This document shows, in pieces, positions 22,721-30,715 of a stretch of 32,674 nucleotides of DNA (position 1 is the stretch's first letter; each line of letters starts with the position of its first letter). The stretch lies in NCBI GenBank assembly GCA_903854185.1, contig CAINVP010000023.1, forward strand, positions 1 to 32,674. Direction: 5' to 3'. A model generated the notes under the pieces. The model did not search any database and was not told the DNA's origin. It saw only the letters and a list, made by a program, of their open reading frames with translations. Source of the stretch: an uncultured Actinomycetes bacterium. Lineage in GTDB: Bacteria > Actinomycetota > Actinomycetes > Nanopelagicales > Nanopelagicaceae. The translations under genes and the position numbers were made by a program.

Positions 22721-24336
22721 ACCAAGAGTTCATCGCAGAAGTTGAAGCATGGATTGCGCAAGACCCTGATCCACAGACCGCGGCCCAGTTGCAGTCATGG
22801 TTAGCTAACGAGGATGAGGTAAGCCTGCGCCAATGTTTTAATGGCTTTCTACAATTTGGAACAGCAGGCTTACGCGGTCCGGTAGGTCCCGGGCCATCAT
22901 GCATGAACCGCGCCGTAGTGCACCGCGCAGCAGCCGGAATCGCTGCTTATATGAAAGCACGTGGGCTCACGAGCGTTGTCATCGGAAGAGATGCCCGATA
23001 TGGGTCGGAAGATTTCGCTCACGAGAGCGCAGAAGTCTTCACTGGAGCAGGCATGAAAGTCTTCCTTCTTCCCCGGCCTCTGCCTACGCCGGTTCTGGCA
23101 TTTGCAGTAAATAACTTACGTGCCGATGTTGGAATTATGGTTACGGCGAGCCACAATCCCCCACAAGATAATGGGTACAAGGTTTATCTTGGCGGAACAG
23201 TTGATGGCGTTAGGTACGAGGGATCGCAAATCGTCCCACCAGCCGATATCGAAATTGCGCAAGAGATAGCAAAGATCGATCGACTCCAACCAAAAGGCGA
23301 GGGTTGGGAAGTACTCGACGAGAGTTGTTTTGCCGAATATGTCAGAGTGACATCATCGATCGCTCGCTCACACCATCCACTCAAAGTTGTCTATACGGCA
23401 CTTCATGGAGTCGGAAGCGAGACTATCGAAGCAGTCTTTTCCGCAGCCCACTTCTCTCCTATCGAATTTGTAGTGGAGCAGCGAGATCCTGACCCGGCCT
23501 TTCCAACGGTGAAATTTCCTAACCCAGAAGAGCCAGGAGCAATCGACCTCTCACTTGAATACGCCAAGCGCGTCGACGCAGATATTGTGATTGCAAATGA
23601 TCCTGATGCCGATCGATGCGCAGCAGCTATCAATGACCCAGTCGGTGGCTGGCGGATGTTAAAAGGTGATGAGGTTGGCGCGATCTTAGGTCACTATATT
23701 GCGACGACAATGAAGGAGAGCACCGAGGGGCGCGCCTTTGGAAATTCGATTGTCTCCTCCTCCATCCTGAGCAAGGTAGCGAAATACCATGGGATTGAAT
23801 TTCATGAGGTGCTTACTGGATTTAAGTGGCTGGCAAAGATTCCTAACCTTCGCTTTGGGTACGAAGAGGCGCTCGGATACGCCGTCGATGCTACCTCGGT
23901 CAATGATAAAGATGGCATATCAGCAGCGCTCATGATCGCCCAATGTGCAGCAGAACTCAAAGCACAGGGTCGAACGATGGCAGATTATCTTGATGAAATC
24001 GCATCCCTCTACGGTTTTCACACAACGGAACAAATCTCTATTCGAGTAGCAGATATTGCTCAAGTGGATCTTGTGCTCTCGAAGTTACGCGCTAACCCAC
24101 CAGCCTCCATCGCTGGTTCTGCCTGCACGCGGATTGATGACCTGATGGAACCCAAGGATGGGCTTCCCCCTACCAATGGTCTTCGCTACTGGTTCGGTGA
24201 GAATATTCGCGTCATCATCCGGCCAAGTGGGACTGAGGCAAAGATGAAGTGTTACATCGAGGTCTGCGCTGAGAAGAGTGGAGCGCAAGCGCTGCTTCAG
24301 TCGGTATCGCAGGATATGAGAGCGCTGCTTAACTAA
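22717..24336 (+). CDS. Phosphohexo-/phosphopentomutase (alpha-D-phosphohexomutase family, PGM2/PmmB-like)
   Basis: A 539-residue cytoplasmic mutase with all four family loops: TASHNPPQDNGYKVY with the phosphoserine, NDPDADRC binding Mg2+, GYEEALGYAV for sugar recognition, and RPSGTEAKMKCYIE for phosphate. The long N-terminus with FGTAGLRGPVGPG resembles the phosphopentomutase/glucose-1,6-bisphosphate synthase branch rather than compact PMM/PGM. Coupling to the nucleoside phosphorylase (ATGA overlap) supports interconversion of (deoxy)ribose-1-P and -5-P, though glucose or mannose phosphates cannot be excluded. Its stop codon abuts the stop of the convergent BMP gene. Confidence 0.92.
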   Translation: MNQEFIAEVEAWIAQDPDPQTAAQLQSWLANEDEVSLRQCFNGFLQFGTAGLRGPVGPGPSCMNRAVVHRAAAGIAAYMKARGLTSVVIGRDARYGSEDFAHESAEVFTGAGMKVFLLPRPLPTPVLAFAVNNLRADVGIMVTASHNPPQDNGYKVYLGGTVDGVRYEGSQIVPPADIEIAQEIAKIDRLQPKGEGWEVLDESCFAEYVRVTSSIARSHHPLKVVYTALHGVGSETIEAVFSAAHFSPIEFVVEQRDPDPAFPTVKFPNPEEPGAIDLSLEYAKRVDADIVIANDPDADRCAAAINDPVGGWRMLKGDEVGAILGHYIATTMKESTEGRAFGNSIVSSSILSKVAKYHGIEFHEVLTGFKWLAKIPNLRFGYEEALGYAVDATSVNDKDGISAALMIAQCAAELKAQGRTMADYLDEIASLYGFHTTEQISIRVADIAQVDLVLSKLRANPPASIAGSACTRIDDLMEPKDGLPPTNGLRYWFGENIRVIIRPSGTEAKMKCYIEVCAEKSGAQALLQSVSQDMRALLN

Positions 24337-25332
24337 CTACGGAAGAAATTTCACCTTACCCGTAAGCAAGGCGCTCTTCGCCTTGGCAAGAGCAGGCGCT
24401 GCCTTAGCCCCAAGCGCTGTCAGAGTTGCACTTATGCCCTTATTTTTTACATCATAATTTCGGCCGAATGCTGTTGCCGGGTCTCCAAATACCTCGGAGT
24501 AAGTCTGATTCTGTAAACCAGTTGCAATCGCATCATAGATTGCTGAGTTGAACGATTTATTGATTGTCCCAACGAGCATCTTCTTCGCGGCGGGACTCTT
24601 TAAGAAGAATTGCTCAGGAAGCACACCAATGAGTTTTACCGACTGCTTCTTATTATTGAGATTATCGAGATCGAGTACGACATCGTTAGAACTCGTCCAA
24701 GTGGAGTAAAGCGCATCAATTCCCATAGAGAAGAGGCGATCTACCTCTGAATTAGGTGTCGGATTCGTCGGGATCGATGACGCAACATTGATCCGGGGAT
24801 TTACTAGTTTTCCACCCTTGATAAAGGCTTTAATCTCTGCCTCGCCACCACTTTCCAGGAGAATGCCAATCGCACCTTTCTTCGATACTGAGGCGGCAAT
24901 AGCCCCAGCCAAGAAGGCAGATTGTTGGCTATCAAAGGCCATACTCTCCACGTTCAGGTTGGTTATTGAGGTGTCATCAATAATCGCAAATTGGGTAGTG
25001 GGATTCTCCAGGCTTACGGTGTTTACTGATTTTGAATATCCGTGACCAATCGCAATGATCATTGCATAATTTGCAGTCACGAGAAACCGGAGCCGGCGCA
25101 GCCGATCTTTCTCACTTCCATCGCTCACCATCTCGCGAATATCGAGGGGATTGATAGCAAACTTCTTCTTTGCAGCATCAACGCCCGCTCCAGCAGCATC
25201 ATTAATGGCGCCATCGCCACGTCCGCCAAGATCGTAGAGGATGGCAATCTTTGGAGTTGCCGCGTGCGAAGTTGGAGCGAGCAAAGAGGTTAAGAGCAGT
25301 GTTGCAAGAACCAGTACTGGCTTCTTAGCCAC
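24337..25332 (-). CDS. BMP-family (PnrA-like) extracytoplasmic solute-binding protein
   Basis: A 331-residue periplasm-/wall-side binding protein. The signal peptide (VLVLATLLLTSLLAPTSHA) ends with an Ala-X-Ala type cleavage site, with no lipobox cysteine. The mature protein follows the BMP pattern: KIAILYDLGGRGDGAINDAA, IIAIGHGYS, ESMAFDSQQSAFLAGAIAA and NRNYDVKNKG-like late segment (FGRNYDVKNKGIS). BMP proteins bind nucleosides for ABC import (PnrA, BmpA), but the missing lipid anchor and the absence of adjacent ABC genes are unusual. The GTG overlaps trpS by eight bases. Convergent purine salvage genes fit a nucleoside ligand, which is inference. Confidence 0.82.
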   Translation of the reverse strand: MAKKPVLVLATLLLTSLLAPTSHAATPKIAILYDLGGRGDGAINDAAGAGVDAAKKKFAINPLDIREMVSDGSEKDRLRRLRFLVTANYAMIIAIGHGYSKSVNTVSLENPTTQFAIIDDTSITNLNVESMAFDSQQSAFLAGAIAASVSKKGAIGILLESGGEAEIKAFIKGGKLVNPRINVASSIPTNPTPNSEVDRLFSMGIDALYSTWTSSNDVVLDLDNLNNKKQSVKLIGVLPEQFFLKSPAAKKMLVGTINKSFNSAIYDAIATGLQNQTYSEVFGDPATAFGRNYDVKNKGISATLTALGAKAAPALAKAKSALLTGKVKFLP

Positions 25333-26335
25333 GAGCTATCAACCCCATTGCTTCATAAGTCTTTGCAATGGTCTCTGATGCCACGGCATTTGCCTTCTCG
25401 GCTCCAGCCTTCATGAGTCGGGTGAGTTCGCCGGAATCCTCGAGCAGCTCTAACGTGCGAGCACGAATCGGCTTTAAATACTCGACTACAACTTCACCAA
25501 CAGCTCCCTTGAAATCACCGTAGCCCTTGCCATCAAATTCGGAGACAATCGCATCAATGGATGTACCGGAGATCGCGCTATGAATGCTGAGCAGATTTGA
25601 AATGCCCGGCTTCTCTTTCTCATCAAACTTCACTTCGCGACCAGCATCGGTCATGGCGCTCTTAAATTTCTTCATATTGGATTCAGGTGTATCGAGAATC
25701 TCGATGACGCCGGCCTGAGATGCACTGGATTTGCTCATCTTCGCAGTGGGCTCCTGGAGATCATTAATCTTTGCGCCAGACTTCAAGATATAGCCCTCTG
25801 GCACGATAAAGGTCTCACCAAATCGGGCATTAAAACGCTGAGAGAGATCGCGAGTGAGTTCGATATGTTGCCGCTGATCTTCACCCACCGGAACATATTG
25901 TGGTTGGTAAAGCAGAATATCTGCTGCCTGCAACATCGGATAAGTGAAGAGGCCGACCACTGTGCGGTCTGTTCCATTCTTCGCAGACTTATCCTTAAAT
26001 TGCGTCATACGCCCAGCCTCTCCGAAGCCGGTGAGGCACTCCATAACCCAACCGAGTTGGTTATGAGCAGGAACGTGTGACTGCATAAAGAGCGTGCTCT
26101 TCTGCGGGTCAATCCCGAGAGCAATTAACTGCGCGAAGGAGACGAGGGAGCGCTTGCGTAGAAGCGCCGGCTCTACTTCAACTGTGAGGGCATGGAGGTC
26201 AACGACGCAATAGAAGGCATCGTGGCTCTCTTGCAGCGCTACCCACTGATTAATTGCACCAAGGACATTGCCTAGATGGAAGGAATCATGAGTCGGTTGA
26301 ATTCCAGAGAGGGCTCTGGCTTTTGCGCTTGTCAT
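25325..26335 (-). CDS. trpS: Tryptophanyl-tRNA synthetase
   Basis: A class I aminoacyl-tRNA synthetase, 336 residues, usual length. The HIGH-type motif is SFHLGNVLGA in the first 30 residues after the conserved SGIQPTHD. The KMSKS motif is exact (AKMSKSSAS, about 195-203). DLHALTV and YPMLQAADILLYQP are TrpRS landmarks. TAGAAT lies six bases before the ATG, so the message is probably leaderless. The downstream BMP gene begins within its last codons (GTGGCTAA). Confidence 0.96.
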   Translation of the reverse strand: MTSAKARALSGIQPTHDSFHLGNVLGAINQWVALQESHDAFYCVVDLHALTVEVEPALLRKRSLVSFAQLIALGIDPQKSTLFMQSHVPAHNQLGWVMECLTGFGEAGRMTQFKDKSAKNGTDRTVVGLFTYPMLQAADILLYQPQYVPVGEDQRQHIELTRDLSQRFNARFGETFIVPEGYILKSGAKINDLQEPTAKMSKSSASQAGVIEILDTPESNMKKFKSAMTDAGREVKFDEKEKPGISNLLSIHSAISGTSIDAIVSEFDGKGYGDFKGAVGEVVVEYLKPIRARTLELLEDSGELTRLMKAGAEKANAVASETIAKTYEAMGLIARG

Positions 26336-26347
26336 GGCGCCATTCTA
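26336..26347 (-). promoter_or_regulatory. Leaderless promoter -10 for trpS
   Basis: Minus-strand TAGAAT (26347 to 26342), six bases (GGCGCC), then ATG. It sits in the short gap after the CNNM-type gene. Confidence 0.58.
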
Positions 26348-26354
26348 CGCAAAG

Positions 26355-27635
26355 TTAGATACTGCTGATGAGCAATTGCCCGGCTCGCTTGCCTTCTACG
26401 GTCAGCACCTCAATGCGACCCCCGGCAAATTCAACGACATCGTGAAGCTCCGCTATTCGACCAAGGGTATGCATGACATAGCCGCCAGCGGTCTCGTAAG
26501 GCCCTTTAGGCAGGGAGATTCCAGTCTGATCGAGTAGGTCTTCCAGCGAAATCAAGGCATCGACCTCGAACTCGCCGATGCGTGATTGCGGCGTTACTTC
26601 TGAATCCACTTCATCATACTCATCATGAATTTCGCCGATGAAGCATTCAACTAAATCCTCTAACGTAACGATGCCATCCGTACCGCCGTACTCATCCAAC
26701 ACGATAGCGATATGTGATCGCTTTGAGCGCATCTCAGAGAGGGCGGGAAGTACACCCTTAGTTCCGGGTAGATAGATGACTGGGCGCATAATTTCTAAAA
26801 TGAGTTTCTCGCCATCACTCTCTCGTAGCGCTAGCAAATCGCGAATATGAAGAAAGCCGATTACCTCATCGCTACTGCCACGAGTGACAGGGTATCGGGA
26901 GTGGCCACTCTCCAGCGCTTTCTTCTCGGCTTCGGCGATAGTTGTAGCAACATCGAGAAAATCAACTTCAACACGAGGAACCATAATCTCGTGTAGTGAA
27001 AGATCACTGGTATTAAATACCTCTTCCACAATATCTCGCTCTTCTTCGCTAAGCGCTGCATGTCCGACAACGAGATCCATCAACTCAGCTTCAGACATCT
27101 CACTTCGTGATTCATCTGATCGAAGCCCGAAGATTTTCACCACACCATCTGTGGATTTGGAGAGTAACCAGATAACCGGGCGAAAGACTCGAGCGATTCG
27201 GTCAATTGCACCAGCTGATGCGAGTGAGATTGACTCTGTTCTAAAGATTGCCAACCGCTTGGGGACGAGTTCGCCAAAGACAAGTGAGACATAAGCAATA
27301 ACAGTTGTTAAGCCGATGAGTGAGATCGTCGTACTAATACCGTGCGAAAGCCCACGGTCTTCTAGGTATGGAATAACAAAATCTGTACCGATGCGTTCCT
27401 GGCCCAGTGCAGCTGAGAGAAAACCGCAAAATGTTACGCCCACTTGGGCGGCAGCTAAGAAGCGATTTGGATTCTTCGAAAGCTCTGCAACCTTAGCCCC
27501 GCGCTTGCCTCTGCCCTCAAGTTGGCGAACTTGAGATTCGCGAAGTGAGATGAGTGCAATCTCTGCCGCGACAAAGATTCCGGCAACAAGAATGAAAGCT
27601 AAGACCAGGGCTATATCAAAAAGTAAGCGTGACAT
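26355..27635 (-). CDS. CNNM/CorB-type membrane protein with CBS pair and CorC_HlyC domain
   Basis: A 426-residue membrane protein. DUF21/CNNM transmembrane helices occupy about 1-150 (LVLAFILVAGIFVAAEIALI, VSLVFGELVPKR). A CBS pair follows (about 195-320, EIMVPRVEVDFLDVATTIAE, VIGFLHIRDLL). The C-terminal CorC_HlyC domain begins near VTPQSRIGEFEVDAL. These proteins export or regulate Mg2+ (CorB/CNNM); the name 'hemolysin' is historical. GGGAG lies four bases before ATG 27638 and seven before ATG 27635; I choose the latter, and a TTG at 27641 is unlikely. It follows the DUF3263 gene by about 34 bases, probably in one transcript. Confidence 0.9.
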   Translation of the reverse strand: MSRLLFDIALVLAFILVAGIFVAAEIALISLRESQVRQLEGRGKRGAKVAELSKNPNRFLAAAQVGVTFCGFLSAALGQERIGTDFVIPYLEDRGLSHGISTTISLIGLTTVIAYVSLVFGELVPKRLAIFRTESISLASAGAIDRIARVFRPVIWLLSKSTDGVVKIFGLRSDESRSEMSEAELMDLVVGHAALSEEERDIVEEVFNTSDLSLHEIMVPRVEVDFLDVATTIAEAEKKALESGHSRYPVTRGSSDEVIGFLHIRDLLALRESDGEKLILEIMRPVIYLPGTKGVLPALSEMRSKRSHIAIVLDEYGGTDGIVTLEDLVECFIGEIHDEYDEVDSEVTPQSRIGEFEVDALISLEDLLDQTGISLPKGPYETAGGYVMHTLGRIAELHDVVEFAGGRIEVLTVEGKRAGQLLISSI

Positions 27636-27642
27636 CATCAAA

Positions 27643-27649
27643 CTCCCTT
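27643..27649 (-). promoter_or_regulatory. Ribosome-binding site of the CNNM-type gene
   Basis: Minus-strand AAGGGAG with a seven-base spacer to ATG 27635. It selects this start among three tandem start codons. Confidence 0.55.
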
Positions 27650-27669
27650 ATGCGGCAGTTTCAAGCTGA

Positions 27670-27948
27670 CTAAGCGAGAGTGAAGCCCGCAGTGCGATGT
27701 GATGTGCGAGCCTCGCGGAGACGACGCAGACGCTTTACCAACATTGGCTGGGCGAGCAACGCATCTTCTCTATCGATGAGGTTATTAAGCACTTGATAGT
27801 AGGAAGGAGGTGTGAGATTAAAGAGCTCTTTAATTGCGCCCTCTTTTGCTCCTGCATATCTCCACCATTGACGCTCAAAATCTAAGATGCAGATTTCGAG
27901 TTCTGAGAGAGTCTGTGGTCCCTCGCTCGCGAGTGGTGCGTTTTCCAT
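27670..27948 (-). CDS. DUF3263 small protein
   Basis: A 92-residue cytoplasmic protein with the DUF3263 signature ILDFERQWWRYAGAKEGAIK, LFNLTPPSYYQVLNNLID and MLVKRLRRLRE. The helical middle resembles a helix-turn-helix, so a DNA-binding role is plausible, but the function of the family is unknown. The family is restricted to Actinobacteria as far as I know, which supports the lineage call. TAAGAT lies six bases before the ATG. It precedes the CNNM-type gene and may be co-transcribed with it. Confidence 0.9.
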   Translation of the reverse strand: MENAPLASEGPQTLSELEICILDFERQWWRYAGAKEGAIKELFNLTPPSYYQVLNNLIDREDALLAQPMLVKRLRRLREARTSHRTAGFTLA

Positions 27949-27960
27949 ATCCGAATCTTA
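27949..27960 (-). promoter_or_regulatory. Leaderless promoter -10 for the DUF3263 gene
   Basis: Minus-strand TAAGAT (27960 to 27955), six bases (TCGGAT), then ATG. Confidence 0.55.
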
Positions 27961-27997
27961 TGATGGCAACCTGACAATCCCGAGTATTTCGAGAGGA

Positions 27998-29350
27998 TTA
28001 GAGTGTGGCGAGAATCGCCTCTAAATCGCTCATCTGGGTCCACGGATTGACTATGGCAAATCTCAATATCGGCTGACCTCTATGGGCTGAAGGTGTGACA
28101 AATCCAATCTGATCGGCCAACAACTTATCGCTCCATTTTTGATACTCGTCCGCGCCCCAGCCGTTACGGGTGAAGGCGACGACGGAGAGATTCGGCTCCC
28201 GAAGCAAATTGAGATTCGGATGTTTCCTAATTTGTTCCGCAACTTCTTTTGCCAACTTTAAGGTCGCCTCCATCGCGACGATGTACTCGTTTACCCCATT
28301 TGCGGCTAGTGAGTACCAGAATGGCAACCCGCGTGGGCGACGGGTGAGGTGAATTGCATAATCAGATGGATTCCACTCATTCTCATTTTCAAGGACATCT
28401 AAGTACGAGGCGTGCTGGGTATGGGCACGCTTGCCCTTCTCGGGGTTGCGATAAAGAAGTGCACAGGCGTCATACGGCGCAAAGAGCCACTTGTGAGGAT
28501 CGACAATAAACGAGTCACATCGTTCAATTCCATTGAACTTCTCTCGTACGCTCGGCGCGCAGAGGGCGGCCAAACCATAGGCGCCATCAACGTGGAACCA
28601 GATGCCCCGGGCGGAGGCGGTATCTGCTAGCCCTGAGAGATCATCAATAATCCCAAGATTTGTTGTTCCAGCGGTACCGACCAAGGCAAAGACCTTCTCG
28701 CCCGGATGATTCGCTTCATACTCATCGATAGCCAGCGCCGCCGCCGGACCTTGAAGAATCAAATTATCGTCAGTAGGAATCAACAAGGTGCCGACATCCA
28801 TTACCTCAGCCGCGGAGACAATTGAGGAGTGCGACTCTCTGCTCGCAGCGATAACCCAGCGTCTCACATCACTAAATCGCTGACGTGCATCATGGCGAGC
28901 AGCGACGAGAGCAGATAAGTTTCCTAACGTTCCACCTTGGACAAATACCCCACCTGAACTCTTAGGAAGTCCTGCGAGATCTGCCAGCCAACGGAGCGCT
29001 TGGTTCTCTGCATAAACGGCGCCCGCTCCTTCTTGCCAGGAGCCCCCATACAACGCGCTCGCGCCAACGACAAGATCGAATAGGTTCGCATGCTCGCTTG
29101 GGGCGCTCGGGATAAATGCTAAATAACTTGGATGATCCGTAGAAATGCAAGCTGGGGCGAGAATCTCAGTAAATAACTTAAGTGCAGCTGAACCACCGAG
29201 GCCATCTGCGGTAATGGTCTCACCGGCAAGTGCGTATAACTCGGCTTCAGACATGGGATAGTCGAGTGGAGGATTACTGCGCATTCTCTCCAGGCTGTAG
29301 TCAAGGACCTCATGTGCAAGTGCCTCAACTTCAGGTGTGAATTCATGCAT
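27998..29350 (-). CDS. PLP-dependent group II decarboxylase (aromatic-amino-acid/glutamate decarboxylase family)
   Basis: A 450-residue fold-type I PLP enzyme. The Schiff-base lysine is in FIVDPHKWLFAPYD, preceded by FHVDGAYGLAAL with the PLP-binding aspartate. GTAGTTNLGIIDDL and FVQGGTLGNLSALVAAR are the phosphate-cup and N-terminal cofactor segments. Members decarboxylate aromatic L-amino acids, glutamate, diaminobutyrate or similar; I cannot fix the substrate from sequence. The ATG has GGAG about ten bases upstream rather than an adjacent -10, so a leadered message is likely. It is divergent from ndh across 111 bases with no other gene. Confidence 0.88.
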   Translation of the reverse strand: MHEFTPEVEALAHEVLDYSLERMRSNPPLDYPMSEAELYALAGETITADGLGGSAALKLFTEILAPACISTDHPSYLAFIPSAPSEHANLFDLVVGASALYGGSWQEGAGAVYAENQALRWLADLAGLPKSSGGVFVQGGTLGNLSALVAARHDARQRFSDVRRWVIAASRESHSSIVSAAEVMDVGTLLIPTDDNLILQGPAAALAIDEYEANHPGEKVFALVGTAGTTNLGIIDDLSGLADTASARGIWFHVDGAYGLAALCAPSVREKFNGIERCDSFIVDPHKWLFAPYDACALLYRNPEKGKRAHTQHASYLDVLENENEWNPSDYAIHLTRRPRGLPFWYSLAANGVNEYIVAMEATLKLAKEVAEQIRKHPNLNLLREPNLSVVAFTRNGWGADEYQKWSDKLLADQIGFVTPSAHRGQPILRFAIVNPWTQMSDLEAILATL

Positions 29351-29451
29351 TCTTGGCTCTCCATCCGGGCGGGAAGGGTGAAACTTACCCGTAACAAGGA
29401 AACACTAGACTAGGCCAGTAATCAAGGCAGATAGTGAAGCGGGTAGTTCGA

Positions 29452-29457
29452 GGAGGA
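29452..29457 (+). promoter_or_regulatory. Strong ribosome-binding site of ndh
   Basis: AGGAGG just upstream (about five bases) of the ndh ATG is the closest match to the full Shine-Dalgarno consensus in the window. A weak TAGACT hexamer at 29406-29411 could be the -10, giving a leader of roughly 40 bases. Confidence 0.7.
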
Positions 29458-29461
29458 TTTA

Positions 29462-30685
29462 ATGGCTAAGCCACGTGTTGTCATATTGGGCGGTGGCTTT
29501 GGCGGCCTAGCAGCGGCTAAGGCTCTCGGCAGTGATGCAGATGTAATAGTTATTGATCGCCACAACTTCCAGACATTCCTCCCTCTGCTTTACCAGGTAT
29601 CGAGCGCATCGCTCGCCGCAGATCACATTGCCTATCCCATTCGTGGCGCGCTACGCAAGACCAGTGGTCGCTTTCGTATGGGCTCTCCGATCTCGGTCGA
29701 TCATAAGAATAAGACCGTCAAGCTCGACTCATCTGAGGTCATCCCCTTCGATCACCTCATTGTTGCTGTCGGTTCTGCAACTTCCGACTTTGGTATTCCA
29801 GGCATCTCCGAGTTCGCATTTGGAATGAAGAGCATCCATGAAGCGCTCGAGATTCGCTCGGAGATTATGCGCCGCTTTGAAGATCTCTGCCGCTTCCAAG
29901 ATGACACCCGACTCTCCCTTGTTGTCGTGGGCGGTGGCCCAACTGGTGTTGAGCTTGCTGGTGCGCTCGCCGAACTAGTTCGAGGCCCACTTCGCAACGA
30001 CAATCTTCATGCCTCTAAGCACATCGATATCTCGATTCTTGAAGCTGGTCCACGATTGCTCCCAATGTTTGCACCGTCACTATCTGCGAGAACTGCAAAG
30101 GATCTCGAGAAGTTAGGCGTGAAGGTGCTAACAAATACTGCAGTTAAAGAAGTTGAATGGCGAAAGATTCACCTAGCAGATGGTAAGCAATTGAGCGCTG
30201 AAGTTATTATTTGGGCTGCTGGCGTTAAGGGTGAGCCTGTAATCAATAACTTAAGTCTGCCAATCGTGGGTAACCGCATCCAGACAGAGCCAACACTGCA
30301 AGTCACGAACTATCCGTACATCTGGGCAATCGGAGATTGCGCAGGCGTGATTGGTAATGATGGACGCCCGCTTCCCATGGTCGCACCTGTCGCAATGCAG
30401 CAAGGTCGATTCGTGGCTGATCAAATTCGCCTGGCGAAGAACTCAGCGCCACTTAAGAAGTTTGCTTATAAAGATAAAGGCTCCATGGCGACCATCGGTC
30501 GCCACAAGGCGATTGTGCAAGTAAAGGGAATTAAAATTGCCGGTGCACTTGCCTGGTTCATGTGGCTCAATCTCCACATTCTCTACCTTCTCGGTGGCCA
30601 GAAGAGAATTGGCACTATGGCCGATTGGACCTGGAACTATCTCACTTATGACCGCGGAAATCGGCACATTATGGATTCGCTCTAA
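29462..30685 (+). CDS. ndh: Type II NADH:quinone oxidoreductase (NDH-2)
   Basis: A 407-residue single-subunit, non-proton-pumping NADH dehydrogenase passing electrons to menaquinone at the inner membrane face. The FAD dinucleotide-binding motif is VVILGGGFGGLAAAKAL (5-21), and the NADH motif is VVVGGGPTGVELAGALAEL (about 155-173). IWAIGDCAGV and PMVAPVAMQQGRFVADQI are the FAD/quinone-site segments of NDH-2. The C-terminal hydrophobic amphipathic stretch (LAWFMWLNLHILYLLGG) is the membrane anchor. A strong ribosome-binding site is present. It ends 30 bases from a convergent metallophosphoesterase gene. Confidence 0.95.
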   Translation: MAKPRVVILGGGFGGLAAAKALGSDADVIVIDRHNFQTFLPLLYQVSSASLAADHIAYPIRGALRKTSGRFRMGSPISVDHKNKTVKLDSSEVIPFDHLIVAVGSATSDFGIPGISEFAFGMKSIHEALEIRSEIMRRFEDLCRFQDDTRLSLVVVGGGPTGVELAGALAELVRGPLRNDNLHASKHIDISILEAGPRLLPMFAPSLSARTAKDLEKLGVKVLTNTAVKEVEWRKIHLADGKQLSAEVIIWAAGVKGEPVINNLSLPIVGNRIQTEPTLQVTNYPYIWAIGDCAGVIGNDGRPLPMVAPVAMQQGRFVADQIRLAKNSAPLKKFAYKDKGSMATIGRHKAIVQVKGIKIAGALAWFMWLNLHILYLLGGQKRIGTMADWTWNYLTYDRGNRHIMDSL

Positions 30686-30709
30686 CGCAAGTTCAATTGC
30701 GCGAGTTAG
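30682..30709. terminator. Imperfect hairpin between convergent ndh and metallophosphoesterase genes
   Basis: CTAAC-GCAA pairs with TTGC and, after a four-base bulge, GTTAG around a GTTCAA loop. It starts within the ndh stop region and lies before the opposite stop. No T-run, so a bidirectional terminator is only suggested. Confidence 0.35.
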
Positions 30710-30715
30710 GCCGAG

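Noticed and set aside
29351-29461. RNA gene or riboswitch in the gap between the decarboxylase gene and ndh
   Set aside because: 111 bases with no convincing stable fold or conserved motif; explained by two divergent leaders.
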